A stretch of DNA of 64,000 bases from Pigmentiphaga aceris. Lineage in GTDB: Bacteria; Pseudomonadota; Gammaproteobacteria; Burkholderiales; Burkholderiaceae_B. The stretch covers positions 868,001 to 932,000 of the forward strand of contig NZ_CP043046.1 of assembly GCF_008119665.1 (NCBI RefSeq), given 5' to 3'. The translations under genes were made by a program, and so were the position numbers. Below, one piece after another: positions 22,082 to 32,508 of the stretch. The notes below the pieces were generated by a model. It was not told where the DNA came from and searched no databases. It worked only from the letters and a program-made list of their open reading frames with translations. Each line of letters begins with the position of its first letter. The stretch's first letter is position 1.

Positions 22082-22903
22082 GTGTGGAACGACTCGCGCG
22101 CCCTGAACCTGCTGGCCAACACGATCTACGTGTTGGTGGTGTCTGCGTTCGGGCTGTCGACCGTGTACTGGCTGGTGCAACGGCCAGTATTCGCATTGCA
22201 GAGCATCGAACTGGATGGCGTGCAGACGCGCCTGCAGCACGTCACGCCCGCCGCCGTGCGGGCAGCCGTGGCCGGTCGGCTGGAAGGCAACTTCTTCACG
22301 GTCGATCTGGATCAGGCACGGCAAGTATTCGAATCGGTGCCCTGGGTTCGCCGGGCATCGGTGCGTCGCCAGTGGCCCAACGGGCTGGTGGTGCAAGTGG
22401 AAGAACAGCAGGCCATGAGCCTGTGGAACGAAAATCGGTTGCTCAATATCTATGGCGAGCCGTTCACGGCCAACCTGGGCGAAGCCGAGGACGGCGGCGA
22501 TCTGCCGGCCTTGGCGGGGCCGGACGGCGCGGAACGGCTGGTTGCGCAGCGCTATGCAGAGCTGCGCAAATGGTTCGAGCCGCTCAAGGCCGAGCCGACG
22601 GTCGTGACCTTGAGCAATCGTTATGCATGGCAGGTCGAATTGTCGAACGGATTGACCGTCGACCTGGGGCGCGAGCCGAGCGCTCAGTTCGGAACCGATT
22701 CACTGCCGCTCGACGCGCGTGTGACGCGTCTGGTGCAGTCGCTGCCTGTGCTCGAAGCCAGGCTGGGACGCGGCATCGAACACGCCGACCTGCGCTATCC
22801 CAACGGCTTTGCCGTTCGCGCTGTGCCGCCACCTGCTCCGCCGCCTCGCGCGGGTGCACGGCCGCAGTCTTCAAATCAGCAAGCTCCTAAGAAACCACAA
22901 TGA
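22082..22903 (+). CDS. ftsQ: cell division protein FtsQ
   Basis: The protein has 273 residues and is a bitopic divisome protein. A cytoplasmic N-terminus is followed by a membrane helix (~12-32), a POTRA domain (~38-110, with the VPWVRRASVRRQWPNGLVV block) and an FtsQ beta-domain. The start is GTG at 22082 with GGAG five bases upstream. The ATG overlapping it at 22080 is in another frame. The C-terminal 25 residues are proline-rich. Confidence 0.92.
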   Translation: MWNDSRALNLLANTIYVLVVSAFGLSTVYWLVQRPVFALQSIELDGVQTRLQHVTPAAVRAAVAGRLEGNFFTVDLDQARQVFESVPWVRRASVRRQWPNGLVVQVEEQQAMSLWNENRLLNIYGEPFTANLGEAEDGGDLPALAGPDGAERLVAQRYAELRKWFEPLKAEPTVVTLSNRYAWQVELSNGLTVDLGREPSAQFGTDSLPLDARVTRLVQSLPVLEARLGRGIEHADLRYPNGFAVRAVPPPAPPPRAGARPQSSNQQAPKKPQ

Positions 22904-24132
22904 CACGAGAAACCAAGGACCTGATCGTCGCGCTGGACATCGGCACCAGCAAGGTGGTCGCCGTCGTCGCCGAGATGCTGCCCGAAGGCCGGTTTGAAGT
23001 GCTCGGTCTGGGCCAGCACGAATCACGCGGCATGCGCAAAGGGGTGGTGGTCAACATCGAGACCACCGTCAATTCCATTCAGCGTGCGCTTGAAGAAGCC
23101 GAACTGATGGCCGACTGCAAGATCCGCGATGTCTTCACCGGCATTGCGGGCAGTCACATCCGCAGCTTCAACTCCAGCGGCATGGTCGCGATCAAGGACA
23201 AGGAAGTCACGGCGACCGATGTCGCGCGGGTGATCGAGACGGCCAAGGCGGTCAACATTCCGACCGACCAGCAAGTGCTGCACGTGCTGACGCAAGAGTT
23301 CATCGTCGACGGCCAGGAAGATATCCGCGAGCCGATCGGCATGAGCGGCATTCGCCTGGAAGTGCGTGTGCACATCGTCACCGGTGCGGTCAGCGCGGCG
23401 CAGAACATCGTCAAGTGCGTGCGTCGTTGCGGCCTGGAAGTGCAGGATCTGATCCTGCAACCGCTGGCCTCCAGTCTGGCCTGCCTGACTGCCGACGAAA
23501 AAGAATTGGGCGTGGCGCTGGTCGATATCGGTGGCGGTACTACGGATATTGCCATTTTCACCGGTGGTGCAATCCGCCACACTGCAGTCATCCCGATCGC
23601 TGGCGATCAGATCACGGGCGACGTGGCGGCGGCACTGCGCACACCGACTCCCGATGCGGAAGAAATCAAGCTGCGATATGGCGTGGCCAAGCAAGTGTTG
23701 GCAAGCCCTGATGAACGCATTGAAGTGCCGGGTCTGGGTGACCGTGGTCCGCGTCAGTTGTCGCGTCAGGCACTGGGTGCCGTGATCGAGCCGCGCGTTG
23801 AAGAACTGCTGACTTTTGTGCAGCAGGTGATTCGCGAATCGGGCTACGACGAACTGTTGTCATCGGGCATCGTGCTGACCGGCGGGACCTCGCAGATGCC
23901 CGGCATTGTCGAGCTGGCGGAAGACATCTTTTTGAAGCCGGTTCGCCTTGGCGGACCGGAGTACGACGGCAGCCTGGCGGACGTGGTGCGCAGCCCGCGC
24001 TTCTCGACCGTGATGGGCTTGTTGGCAGAAGCGCGCATGCAACGCATGCGTGGTCGTAGAGTTGCTCAGCAGACCGGCAATTTCAAGAGCGTGTTCGCAC
24101 GCATGAAAGAGTGGTTCCTGGGGAATTTCTAA
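22900..24132 (+). CDS. ftsA: cell division protein FtsA
   Basis: The protein has 410 residues. It is an actin-like ATPase that tethers FtsZ to the membrane. The phosphate-1 loop DIGTSKVVAVV is near residue 9, the 1C/SHS2 region spans about 85-165, the phosphate-2 loop DIGGGTTDIAIF is near 209, and the adenosine motif GIVLTGGTSQMPG is near 322. The C-terminal amphipathic membrane helix is visible as FARMKEWFLGNF. Confidence 0.96.
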   Translation: MTRETKDLIVALDIGTSKVVAVVAEMLPEGRFEVLGLGQHESRGMRKGVVVNIETTVNSIQRALEEAELMADCKIRDVFTGIAGSHIRSFNSSGMVAIKDKEVTATDVARVIETAKAVNIPTDQQVLHVLTQEFIVDGQEDIREPIGMSGIRLEVRVHIVTGAVSAAQNIVKCVRRCGLEVQDLILQPLASSLACLTADEKELGVALVDIGGGTTDIAIFTGGAIRHTAVIPIAGDQITGDVAAALRTPTPDAEEIKLRYGVAKQVLASPDERIEVPGLGDRGPRQLSRQALGAVIEPRVEELLTFVQQVIRESGYDELLSSGIVLTGGTSQMPGIVELAEDIFLKPVRLGGPEYDGSLADVVRSPRFSTVMGLLAEARMQRMRGRRVAQQTGNFKSVFARMKEWFLGNF

Positions 24133-24274
24133 CACTTTATTTATGACAAGAACCCGCCTTGAACGCGCAGTAATTGGCAGTATTGCTGTCCACTGTAATT
24201 AGTCGTGCGTCTGGCAGTTGCCCAGTACCAAAAAACGATCGTCACCTATTAAAATTTATCGCTGGCGGAGACCA

Positions 24275-24385
24275 GAGTGAAGCAGAGAAGATGAAACGTG
24301 AAGCGTGAACCTGCTGGCAGGTATCACGGCCGGCCCACCCCGGATCACTTTTCACCTTTCACGTTTTCTGCGCACCCACTCTCCG
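24275..24385. repeat. inverted repeat in the ftsA-ftsZ spacer (ftsZ leader)
   Basis: GAAACGTGAAGCGTGAAC (24293-24310) is an imperfect inverted copy of the segment at 24346-24368 (core TTCACNNTTCACGTTT). Weaker pairing extends outward to GAGTG near 24283 and CACTC near 24377. The fold would sit just upstream of the ftsZ ribosome-binding site (GGAGG at 24397-24401). The rest of the 275-bp spacer has AT-rich runs but no promoter that I can place firmly. Confidence 0.55.
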
Positions 24386-24407
24386 CCCGCAACCCAGGAG
24401 GCACAAC

Positions 24408-25607
24408 ATGAACTTTGAAATGCTAGAAACCGACACCAAGAGCACGGTCATCAAGGTCGTGGGCGTGGGCGGCGCGGGTGGCAATGCAGTTGCACACATG
24501 ATCGGTCGTGGCGTGCAAGGCGTGGATTTCATCTGCGCCAACACTGATGCACAAGCGCTGTCGCGCACCGGCGCGCCGGTCCAGATCCAGCTCGGCAAGT
24601 CGGGCTTGGGCGCGGGTGCCAAGCCGGCTCAGGGCCAAGCCGCTGCTGAAAGCGCACGCGATCAACTCCGTGAAGCGCTGCAAGGCGCCAACATGGTCTT
24701 CATCACTGCCGGCATGGGCGGTGGTACCGGCACCGGCGCAGGCCCGGTCGTCGCTGAAATCGCCAAGGAACTCGGCATCCTCACGGTTGCTGTGGTCACC
24801 AAGCCTTTCGGCTTCGAAGGCAGCAAGCGCATGCGCATGGCCGAAGAAGGTATCGAGGCGCTGTCGCAGCACGTGCACTCGCTGATCGTCGTGCTGAACG
24901 AAAAGCTGTATGACGTGATGGGCGAAGACGCGACGCAAGACGAGTGCTTCAAGAACGCCGATGACGTGCTCAACAACGCTTGCGCAGGTATTGCCGAAAT
25001 CATCAACGTCGACGGCAACGTCAACGTCGACTTCGAAGACGTCAAGACCATCATGAGCGAGCAAGGCAAGGCGATGATGGGCACCGCGCTCGCATCCGGC
25101 GTCGACCGTGCACGTGTGGCGGCCGAAGAAGCCATCGCCTGCCCGCTGCTGGAAGGCATCGATCTGAACGGCGCGCGCGGCGTGCTGGTCAACATCACTG
25201 CCAGCCGTTCGCTGAAGATGCGCGAAACGCGCGAGATCATGGACACCATCCGCGGTTATGCAGCGGAAGAAGCAACCGTGATCTTCGGCGTGGCCTACGA
25301 CGAAGCCATGGGTGAAAACCTGCGCGTGACCGTCGTGGCAACCGGCCTGGGCCGTGCCAAGGCCAAACCGCAACTGGTGCAAAGCGCCATGCCGCAACTG
25401 CGCACGGGTACCGACAACATGTCGGTTCACCTGGGCGGTGGCGGCGGTGGTGGTGGCAACGTTGGCGGTTCGCCCAACTACCACGACTACGACACGCCGA
25501 CGGTGTTCCGCAATCCGCGCGACGCTGTGCAACGTGTCCAGGCGCTGGAAAGCTCGGGCATGGAACACCTCGACATCCCGGCCTTCCTGCGCAAGCAAGC
25601 CGACTGA
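24408..25607 (+). CDS. ftsZ: cell division GTPase FtsZ
   Basis: The protein has 399 residues. It is a tubulin homologue that forms the Z-ring. The tubulin signature GMGGGTGTGAGP is near residues 103-114, and the T7 loop NVDFEDVKTIM is near 205. A glycine-rich linker (~342-355) precedes the conserved C-terminal peptide DIPAFLRKQAD that binds FtsA. A strong AGGAGG precedes the ATG. It is the last gene of the dcw cluster, with its own 275-bp leader. Confidence 0.98.
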   Translation: MNFEMLETDTKSTVIKVVGVGGAGGNAVAHMIGRGVQGVDFICANTDAQALSRTGAPVQIQLGKSGLGAGAKPAQGQAAAESARDQLREALQGANMVFITAGMGGGTGTGAGPVVAEIAKELGILTVAVVTKPFGFEGSKRMRMAEEGIEALSQHVHSLIVVLNEKLYDVMGEDATQDECFKNADDVLNNACAGIAEIINVDGNVNVDFEDVKTIMSEQGKAMMGTALASGVDRARVAAEEAIACPLLEGIDLNGARGVLVNITASRSLKMRETREIMDTIRGYAAEEATVIFGVAYDEAMGENLRVTVVATGLGRAKAKPQLVQSAMPQLRTGTDNMSVHLGGGGGGGGNVGGSPNYHDYDTPTVFRNPRDAVQRVQALESSGMEHLDIPAFLRKQAD

Positions 25608-25631
25608 TTCTTGGTCAAGGCCACGACCTGG

Positions 25632-25658
25632 CAGCCCGTTGATCTTGACGGGCTGTTT
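25632..25658 (+). terminator. terminator after ftsZ
   Basis: CAGCCCGT at 25632-25639 pairs with ACGGGCTG at 25648-25655 around an 8-nt loop and is followed by TTT. It lies 24 bp after the ftsZ stop and marks the end of the dcw cluster. Confidence 0.75.
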
Positions 25659-25705
25659 CCGCCACGGCGGACAGGCATCGATTGTCTGAGGTACTCATTT
25701 TTTTC

Positions 25706-25737
25706 AACGCGCGCCTGACACCAGTCTGGCGCGCGTT
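25706..25737. repeat. perfect 10-bp inverted repeat in front of the peroxiredoxin gene
   Basis: AACGCGCGCC and GGCGCGCGTT flank a 12-nt loop. The structure is preceded by seven T's (25698-25704) and sits 10 bp upstream of the Shine-Dalgarno sequence AGGAG (25747-25751). It could be a second terminator of the cluster, on either strand, or a 5' stabilising hairpin of the peroxiredoxin mRNA. Confidence 0.6.
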
Positions 25738-25758
25738 GTCATTTTCAGGAGCAGATGC

Positions 25759-26262
25759 ATGACGATCAAGATTGGCGACAACGTTCCCGACGCAACCCTC
25801 ACCGAATTCATTCCGGTCGAGACCGAAGGCTGCGCGCTCGGCCCCAACGCCTTCCAGGTGGCAGACCTGGTGCGCGGCAAAAAGATCGCCGTGTTTGCCG
25901 TGCCGGGTGCCTTCACGCCGACCTGCTCGGCCAAGCACTTGCCGGGTTACGTGCAGCAGATCGATGCATTCCGCGCCAAGGGCGTGGACGAAGTCTGGTG
26001 CGTGTCGGTCAACGACGCATTCGTGATGGGTGCCTGGGCCAAGGAACAGGGCGCACAGGGCAAGGTCCGTCTGTTGGCAGACGGTTCGGGCATCTGGACG
26101 CGCGCACTGGGTCTGGAACTGGACTTGAACGCACGTGGCATGGGCACCCGTTCGCAGCGTTATTCGATGGTGCTGGAAGATGGCAAGGTGACCCAGCTGA
26201 ACGTGGAAGCAGCAGGCAAGTTCGAAGTCAGCGACGCCGATACGTTGTTGGCGCAGGTCTGA
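25759..26262 (+). CDS. peroxiredoxin, Prx5 (redoxin) type
   Basis: The protein has 167 residues. It is a thiol peroxidase reducing H2O2 and alkyl hydroperoxides in the cytoplasm. The peroxidatic motif PGAFTPTCS (cysteine near residue 55) and the downstream CVSVNDAFVMGAW block near 82-95 are typical. There is no glutaredoxin domain, so it depends on an external thiol donor. AGGAG lies seven bases before the ATG. It is bounded by hairpins on both sides, so it is probably monocistronic. Confidence 0.93.
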   Translation: MTIKIGDNVPDATLTEFIPVETEGCALGPNAFQVADLVRGKKIAVFAVPGAFTPTCSAKHLPGYVQQIDAFRAKGVDEVWCVSVNDAFVMGAWAKEQGAQGKVRLLADGSGIWTRALGLELDLNARGMGTRSQRYSMVLEDGKVTQLNVEAAGKFEVSDADTLLAQV

Positions 26263-26328
26263 GCTTGCATGGGTCTGGTCAGGGGATGACCGGACCTGGC
26301 AGGACTTGGGTCAAGACCATCGCAAGTC

Positions 26329-26360
26329 ACACGGGCCTGGATCGATCAGGCCCGTGTTGT
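26329..26360 (+). terminator. terminator after the peroxiredoxin gene
   Basis: ACACGGGCCTG pairs with CAGGCCCGTGT (11 bp) around a 7-nt loop, followed by a short weak T-tract. Confidence 0.6.
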
Positions 26361-26432
26361 CCTGGTGACACGATGCAGGGTCAAGCATGACGCGGCATCG
26401 ACCGCGCCTATCGGTGCCATCGCGTAAAACCA

Positions 26433-26462
26433 TTGGCCCGACTGTGACAGCGACGCTACAAT
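26433..26462 (+). promoter_or_regulatory. candidate lpxC promoter
   Basis: TTGGCC at 26433-26438, an 18-bp spacer and TACAAT at 26457-26462 give a plausible sigma70 promoter about 290 bp before lpxC. The 496-bp gap 26263-26758 otherwise contains only the hairpin at 26329-26360. I see no RNA gene or small coding frame in it. Confidence 0.4.
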
Positions 26463-26758
26463 GCTTGATTGCTGCTCAGGCAACCATTGTTTGGCGCAAG
26501 CTCGGTATTCCCGAAGCCTGTCGCCGGTTTTCGCGGCGCTTTGTCGGTCGCGATCACCCGATCTAACAATTGCCTAACATCTTGTGGCTAAGCTCACGAG
26601 ACCACGTGCAGCATCAGCGGTAAAAACAAAGGTCAGCGTCGAGATGCGTTCGCACTAGCGTTTGCATCACGGCCAGCACCAAAGCAGGCGGCAAGTCCTG
26701 CAAAAAAATACGCTTCCTTGAACTACGCTTGTCTTCAAGCGCTCTGTGACGACGATAC

Positions 26759-27682
26759 ATGCTGCGCCAACGCACGATTAAAAGCATCACCCGTACGACC
26801 GGTGTCGGACTGCATTCAGGACGACGGGTCGAGCTTACGCTGCGCCCGGCGGCACCCAATACGGGCATCGTGTTTCATCGTGTCGATCTTGAGCAGCCCG
26901 TGGACATTCCGGCAGATGCGCTTGAGATCGGCGACACCCGTCTGGCGTCGGTCTTGCAGCGTGGCAAGGTGCGCGTATCGACCGTCGAACATCTGATGTC
27001 TGCGTGCGCGGGGTTGGGCATCGACAATCTGCATGTCGACCTGACGGCCGAAGAAGTGCCGATCATGGACGGCAGTGCCAGCACCTTCGTGTTCCTGATC
27101 CAATCGGCAGGCATTGAAGAACAGCCGGTCGCCAAGCGTTTCATCAAGGTCTTGAAGACCGTTGAAGTCCGTGAAGGCGAGGGCGCAGCTGCCAAGTGGG
27201 CGCGTCTTGAGCCGCATGACGGCTTTGCCTTGGCGTTCTCCATCGATTTCCGTCACCCGGCCATCGATGCCACCGCCAACTTTGCCGAGATCGATTTCGC
27301 TCAGCATTCCTATTCGCGTGAAATTGCACGTGCGCGCACCTTCGGCTTCGTGCAAGACGTCGAAACCTTGCGTGCTGCGGGTCTGGCGCGCGGCGGCAGC
27401 TATGACAACGCCATCGTGCTGGATGAATACCGGGTGCTGAACGCGGAAGGTCTGCGCTACGACGACGAGTTCGTCAAACACAAGATTCTGGATGCCATCG
27501 GTGACCTGTACCTGATCGGCAGCCCGCTGATCTCGCGTTATGTGGCGCACAAGTCTGGGCACGGCATGAACAACCAACTGGTGCGCGCCTTGTTGGCCCG
27601 CCAGGATGCCTGGGAATACGTCACCTTCGATTCGGAGGCCGCCGCACCGCGTGCCTTCCATCAGGAATGGGCGCTCGCTTGA
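26759..27682 (+). CDS. lpxC: UDP-3-O-acyl-N-acetylglucosamine deacetylase
   Basis: The protein has 307 residues. It is the zinc-dependent committed step of lipid A synthesis. The N-terminus [21 protein letters not shown] is typical. The zinc/catalytic motifs are [10 protein letters not shown] (His near residue 79), [14 protein letters not shown] near 238 and the histidine-containing [12 protein letters not shown] near 264. No good Shine-Dalgarno sequence is visible. The start rests on family similarity. Confidence 0.97.
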   Translation: MLRQRTIKSITRTTGVGLHSGRRVELTLRPAAPNTGIVFHRVDLEQPVDIPADALEIGDTRLASVLQRGKVRVSTVEHLMSACAGLGIDNLHVDLTAEEVPIMDGSASTFVFLIQSAGIEEQPVAKRFIKVLKTVEVREGEGAAAKWARLEPHDGFALAFSIDFRHPAIDATANFAEIDFAQHSYSREIARARTFGFVQDVETLRAAGLARGGSYDNAIVLDEYRVLNAEGLRYDDEFVKHKILDAIGDLYLIGSPLISRYVAHKSGHGMNNQLVRALLARQDAWEYVTFDSEAAAPRAFHQEWALA

Positions 27683-27765
27683 GCGTCGGCTTCCACCCCT
27701 TGTGTGTTCATCGTCTGTGCGCTGATCGCGGGCACAGACACTGCGCGCGCCTGGGCTGCTGAACG

Positions 27766-27945
27766 ATGGTCGTTGCTCGCCTGATCGTCGTATTGCTTGC
27801 ACTGGCCATCGCGCTTTGTGTGGGCCTGGGTTTCATCACCGGCAACCGGGCGCACTACGACCGCGCCTGGCGCTTCGCCAAGTTTGGCTTGGCCGCGCTT
27901 GTCATCTTCTTCGCGGTGCTGATCGTCAGTGAGTTGATGCGCTAG
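27766..27945 (+). CDS. small membrane protein (59 residues), unrecognised
   Basis: This short frame follows lpxC by 83 bp on the same strand. It encodes two hydrophobic helices: residues ~5-25, starting RLIVVLLALAIALCVGL, and residues ~40-56. A basic loop (NRAHYDRAWRFAK) separates them. That is a good two-span hairpin topology, and codon use resembles the neighbouring genes. No strong Shine-Dalgarno sequence is seen. I do not recognise the family. Position suggests co-transcription with lpxC and a possible envelope role, but that is inference. Confidence 0.55.
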   Translation: MVVARLIVVLLALAIALCVGLGFITGNRAHYDRAWRFAKFGLAALVIFFAVLIVSELMR

Positions 27946-28141
27946 GGCGTATCGGCATTGGCAACGGCCGCCAGCAGCGGTTCAAATCAGTCGCAGTTCA
28001 AATCAGCCACCACCTAAGGTCGGCAACAAGCCTGTCTGGCATGCCCTGGACGCTGATTCGCCGTCCTTGATCTATGGGCGTGCCAATTGAAAACGCGCTT
28101 ACCGTCGAGCGTTTACCACCCTGTTTTACGCCGCTCGTCGT

Positions 28142-28648
28142 TCACGTTTCACGCCTGCGTGCCACCAAACGGGCCACGGCCTGCGCCAGCGGACCATCGC
28201 TGATCTTGTCCTGCAGATCCGCGAAAGCCTGTATGCCAGGAGAGCCGATCTGGTTTGGCCGGCCTACCGGATTGGGGGCTACGACCCCGCCCAATGGGCG
28301 CGATAACGTTGCTTGGACACGTACCGCGATCCCATTAACCTGCCATCCACGCTTTTCCAGACTGCTTGCGATGCGCGGGGCCAATTGTCTGAGTTTTGCC
28401 GAATGCGCGGCAGCCGGCACACCGATGGTCAATTGCCCGTCTTCGAAACGCAGGACGTGACACGACGACTGCAGCGCGGCAGGCAATGCCGCGCGCAGAT
28501 GTTGTTCCAGGTCCATGTGCTGGTGGGCAGTGGCCAGCAAACCGGCAGTACGACCGTCATGACGCAGCCATGCTAATGCGGCAGTCTTGGTGGCAGGATC
28601 CTGCGGTGCCTTTTGGCCTTTCCGTGGGTGTTTGTACAGCGGACGCAT
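28142..28648 (-). CDS. DUF721 domain protein (DciA-like)
   Basis: The protein has 168 residues. DUF721/DciA proteins are predicted helicase-loader-type factors that act on the replicative helicase DnaB in bacteria lacking DnaC. The DUF721 KH-like core spans residues ~45-110 (ALPAALQSSCHVLRFEDGQL, then AKLRQLAPRIA). The ATG at 28648 was chosen because a longer in-frame start at 28876 would overlap the divergent M23 peptidase with improbable low-complexity sequence. The C-terminal tail is variable. Function is assigned from family knowledge only. Confidence 0.75.
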   Translation of the reverse strand: MRPLYKHPRKGQKAPQDPATKTAALAWLRHDGRTAGLLATAHQHMDLEQHLRAALPAALQSSCHVLRFEDGQLTIGVPAAAHSAKLRQLAPRIASSLEKRGWQVNGIAVRVQATLSRPLGGVVAPNPVGRPNQIGSPGIQAFADLQDKISDGPLAQAVARLVARRRET

Positions 28649-28793
28649 TGTCTGTCTGGTTCCAGAGCTTCGGTGGAGCACCTCTGTCTTGCAGATAATC
28701 ATAGTGCACGCGCGTGATGCGCTCAGGCCAGGCCCCGCAATCGGTACGGTTGCCGGGCACGGCTGTGCAATCCGCCGGGCCGTCCGGGCTGGC

Positions 28794-29498
28794 TTGCGTC
28801 GGGCCGTGTGCTTGATGCTCTCGGTCAGTGCGCTATCAATCGGCGCGCTATCAGTTGGTGCGCTATCAATCAGCACCCCTGCATTGGCTGGCCCTCCCGC
28901 GGTGGGCGGGCCGATGATGACGGCTGCACAACTCAGTTATGAACGCGAACGGCTGGAGGGCCTGGCCCGCCGAAATGCGCCCGTGCGGGTGTTGGACATC
29001 AAGCAAGGTTTCGAGGCGGCTGCGCGCCCTGCTCTTGGTGCCAGCCCAGGACCGGTAATAACCGTGATGCCGATCGCCTTCGGGTTCATCACCTCGACCT
29101 TTGGCATGCGCACCGATCCGATCACGCGTTCACAGGCCATGCACGAAGGGCAGGATTTTGCCGCGCCGATGGGTACGCCGATTCTGGCTGCGGCCAGCGG
29201 CATCGTGATCGATGCGCGAATGCACTCGGAATACGGGCAGATGGTGGAGATCGATCATGGCAACGACCTGGTCACGCGTTATGCGCACGCATCGGTGTTG
29301 CTGGTGAAACGCGGTGACCTGGTGCGGCGCGGGCAGCAGATCGCGCTGGTGGGCAGCACCGGGCGGTCCACCGGGCCGCATCTGCATTTCGAGGTCAGGA
29401 CGGTTGGTGTGGCGGTCGATCCCGTGCGTTTTCTGGGGGATCAGGCGCGTCCGGCCACCTTGGCGAGCATGAGTGCCGGGGCAGGCGGCAGGCCCTGA
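28794..29498 (+). CDS. M23 family metallopeptidase (LytM-like), exported
   Basis: The protein has about 234 residues from the favoured start. It is a zinc endopeptidase fold expected to cut, or regulate cutting of, peptidoglycan cross-links in the periplasm. The zinc motifs are HEGQDFAAP (HxxxD) and GPHLHFEV (HxH), so the site appears intact. The start is uncertain. TTG at 28794 gives an ideal signal peptide (RR, then a long hydrophobic core ending TPALA), while GTG at 28704 gives a longer n-region. The signal core is built from a 15-bp tandem repeat (separate entry). The neighbour secA follows after 124 bp. Confidence 0.82.
   Translation: MRRAVCLMLSVSALSIGALSVGALSISTPALAGPPAVGGPMMTAAQLSYERERLEGLARRNAPVRVLDIKQGFEAAARPALGASPGPVITVMPIAFGFITSTFGMRTDPITRSQAMHEGQDFAAPMGTPILAAASGIVIDARMHSEYGQMVEIDHGNDLVTRYAHASVLLVKRGDLVRRGQQIALVGSTGRSTGPHLHFEVRTVGVAVDPVRFLGDQARPATLASMSAGAGGRP
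28831..28875 (+). repeat. three tandem 15-bp repeats encoding the signal-peptide core
   Basis: Units CGCTATCAATCGGCG, CGCTATCAGTTGGTG and CGCTATCAATCAGCA lie head to tail. They translate as repeated five-residue blocks of the ALSIG type in the hydrophobic part of the M23 peptidase signal. The length is a multiple of three, so copy-number change would lengthen or shorten the signal without frameshift. Confidence 0.75.
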
Positions 29499-29622
29499 TT
29501 CAGCGCGGTTTCAGCGACAGGATGAGGGCCGGAGCGGGGTCCGAATCACCTTGGTACAGGGCTTGAATATCAAGGGATTGACCCGATGCTAAACTGGTTA
29601 ATCAGCCCTTTAACAGAACGCG

Positions 29623-32355
<2,733 letters not shown>

Positions 32356-32378
32356 TTTTTCGGTCTGCTTGATGTGAC

Positions 32379-32413
32379 AAAGCCCCGCGATCTTTGGATC
32401 GCGGGGCTTTTTT
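32379..32413 (+). terminator. terminator after secA, probably bidirectional
   Basis: AAAGCCCCGCGATC pairs perfectly with GATCGCGGGGCTTT around a 4-nt loop and continues into T's. The convergent crotonase-family gene ends at 32509, and the opposite strand also reads TTT after the stem. Confidence 0.9.
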
Positions 32414-32508
32414 CATGGTGTGTTCGGAATGCGTCCGGGCTTGTCGGTGCGGGTATGTGGGCTACCCGCGACTGGCCATGGAAATCAACGGCAGGCTGCA
32501 AACAACAA

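Noticed and set aside
28649..28876. Longer N-terminus for the DUF721 protein, starting at 28876
   Set aside because: The extra 76 residues are the antisense of the M23 signal-peptide repeat and have no DUF721 similarity.
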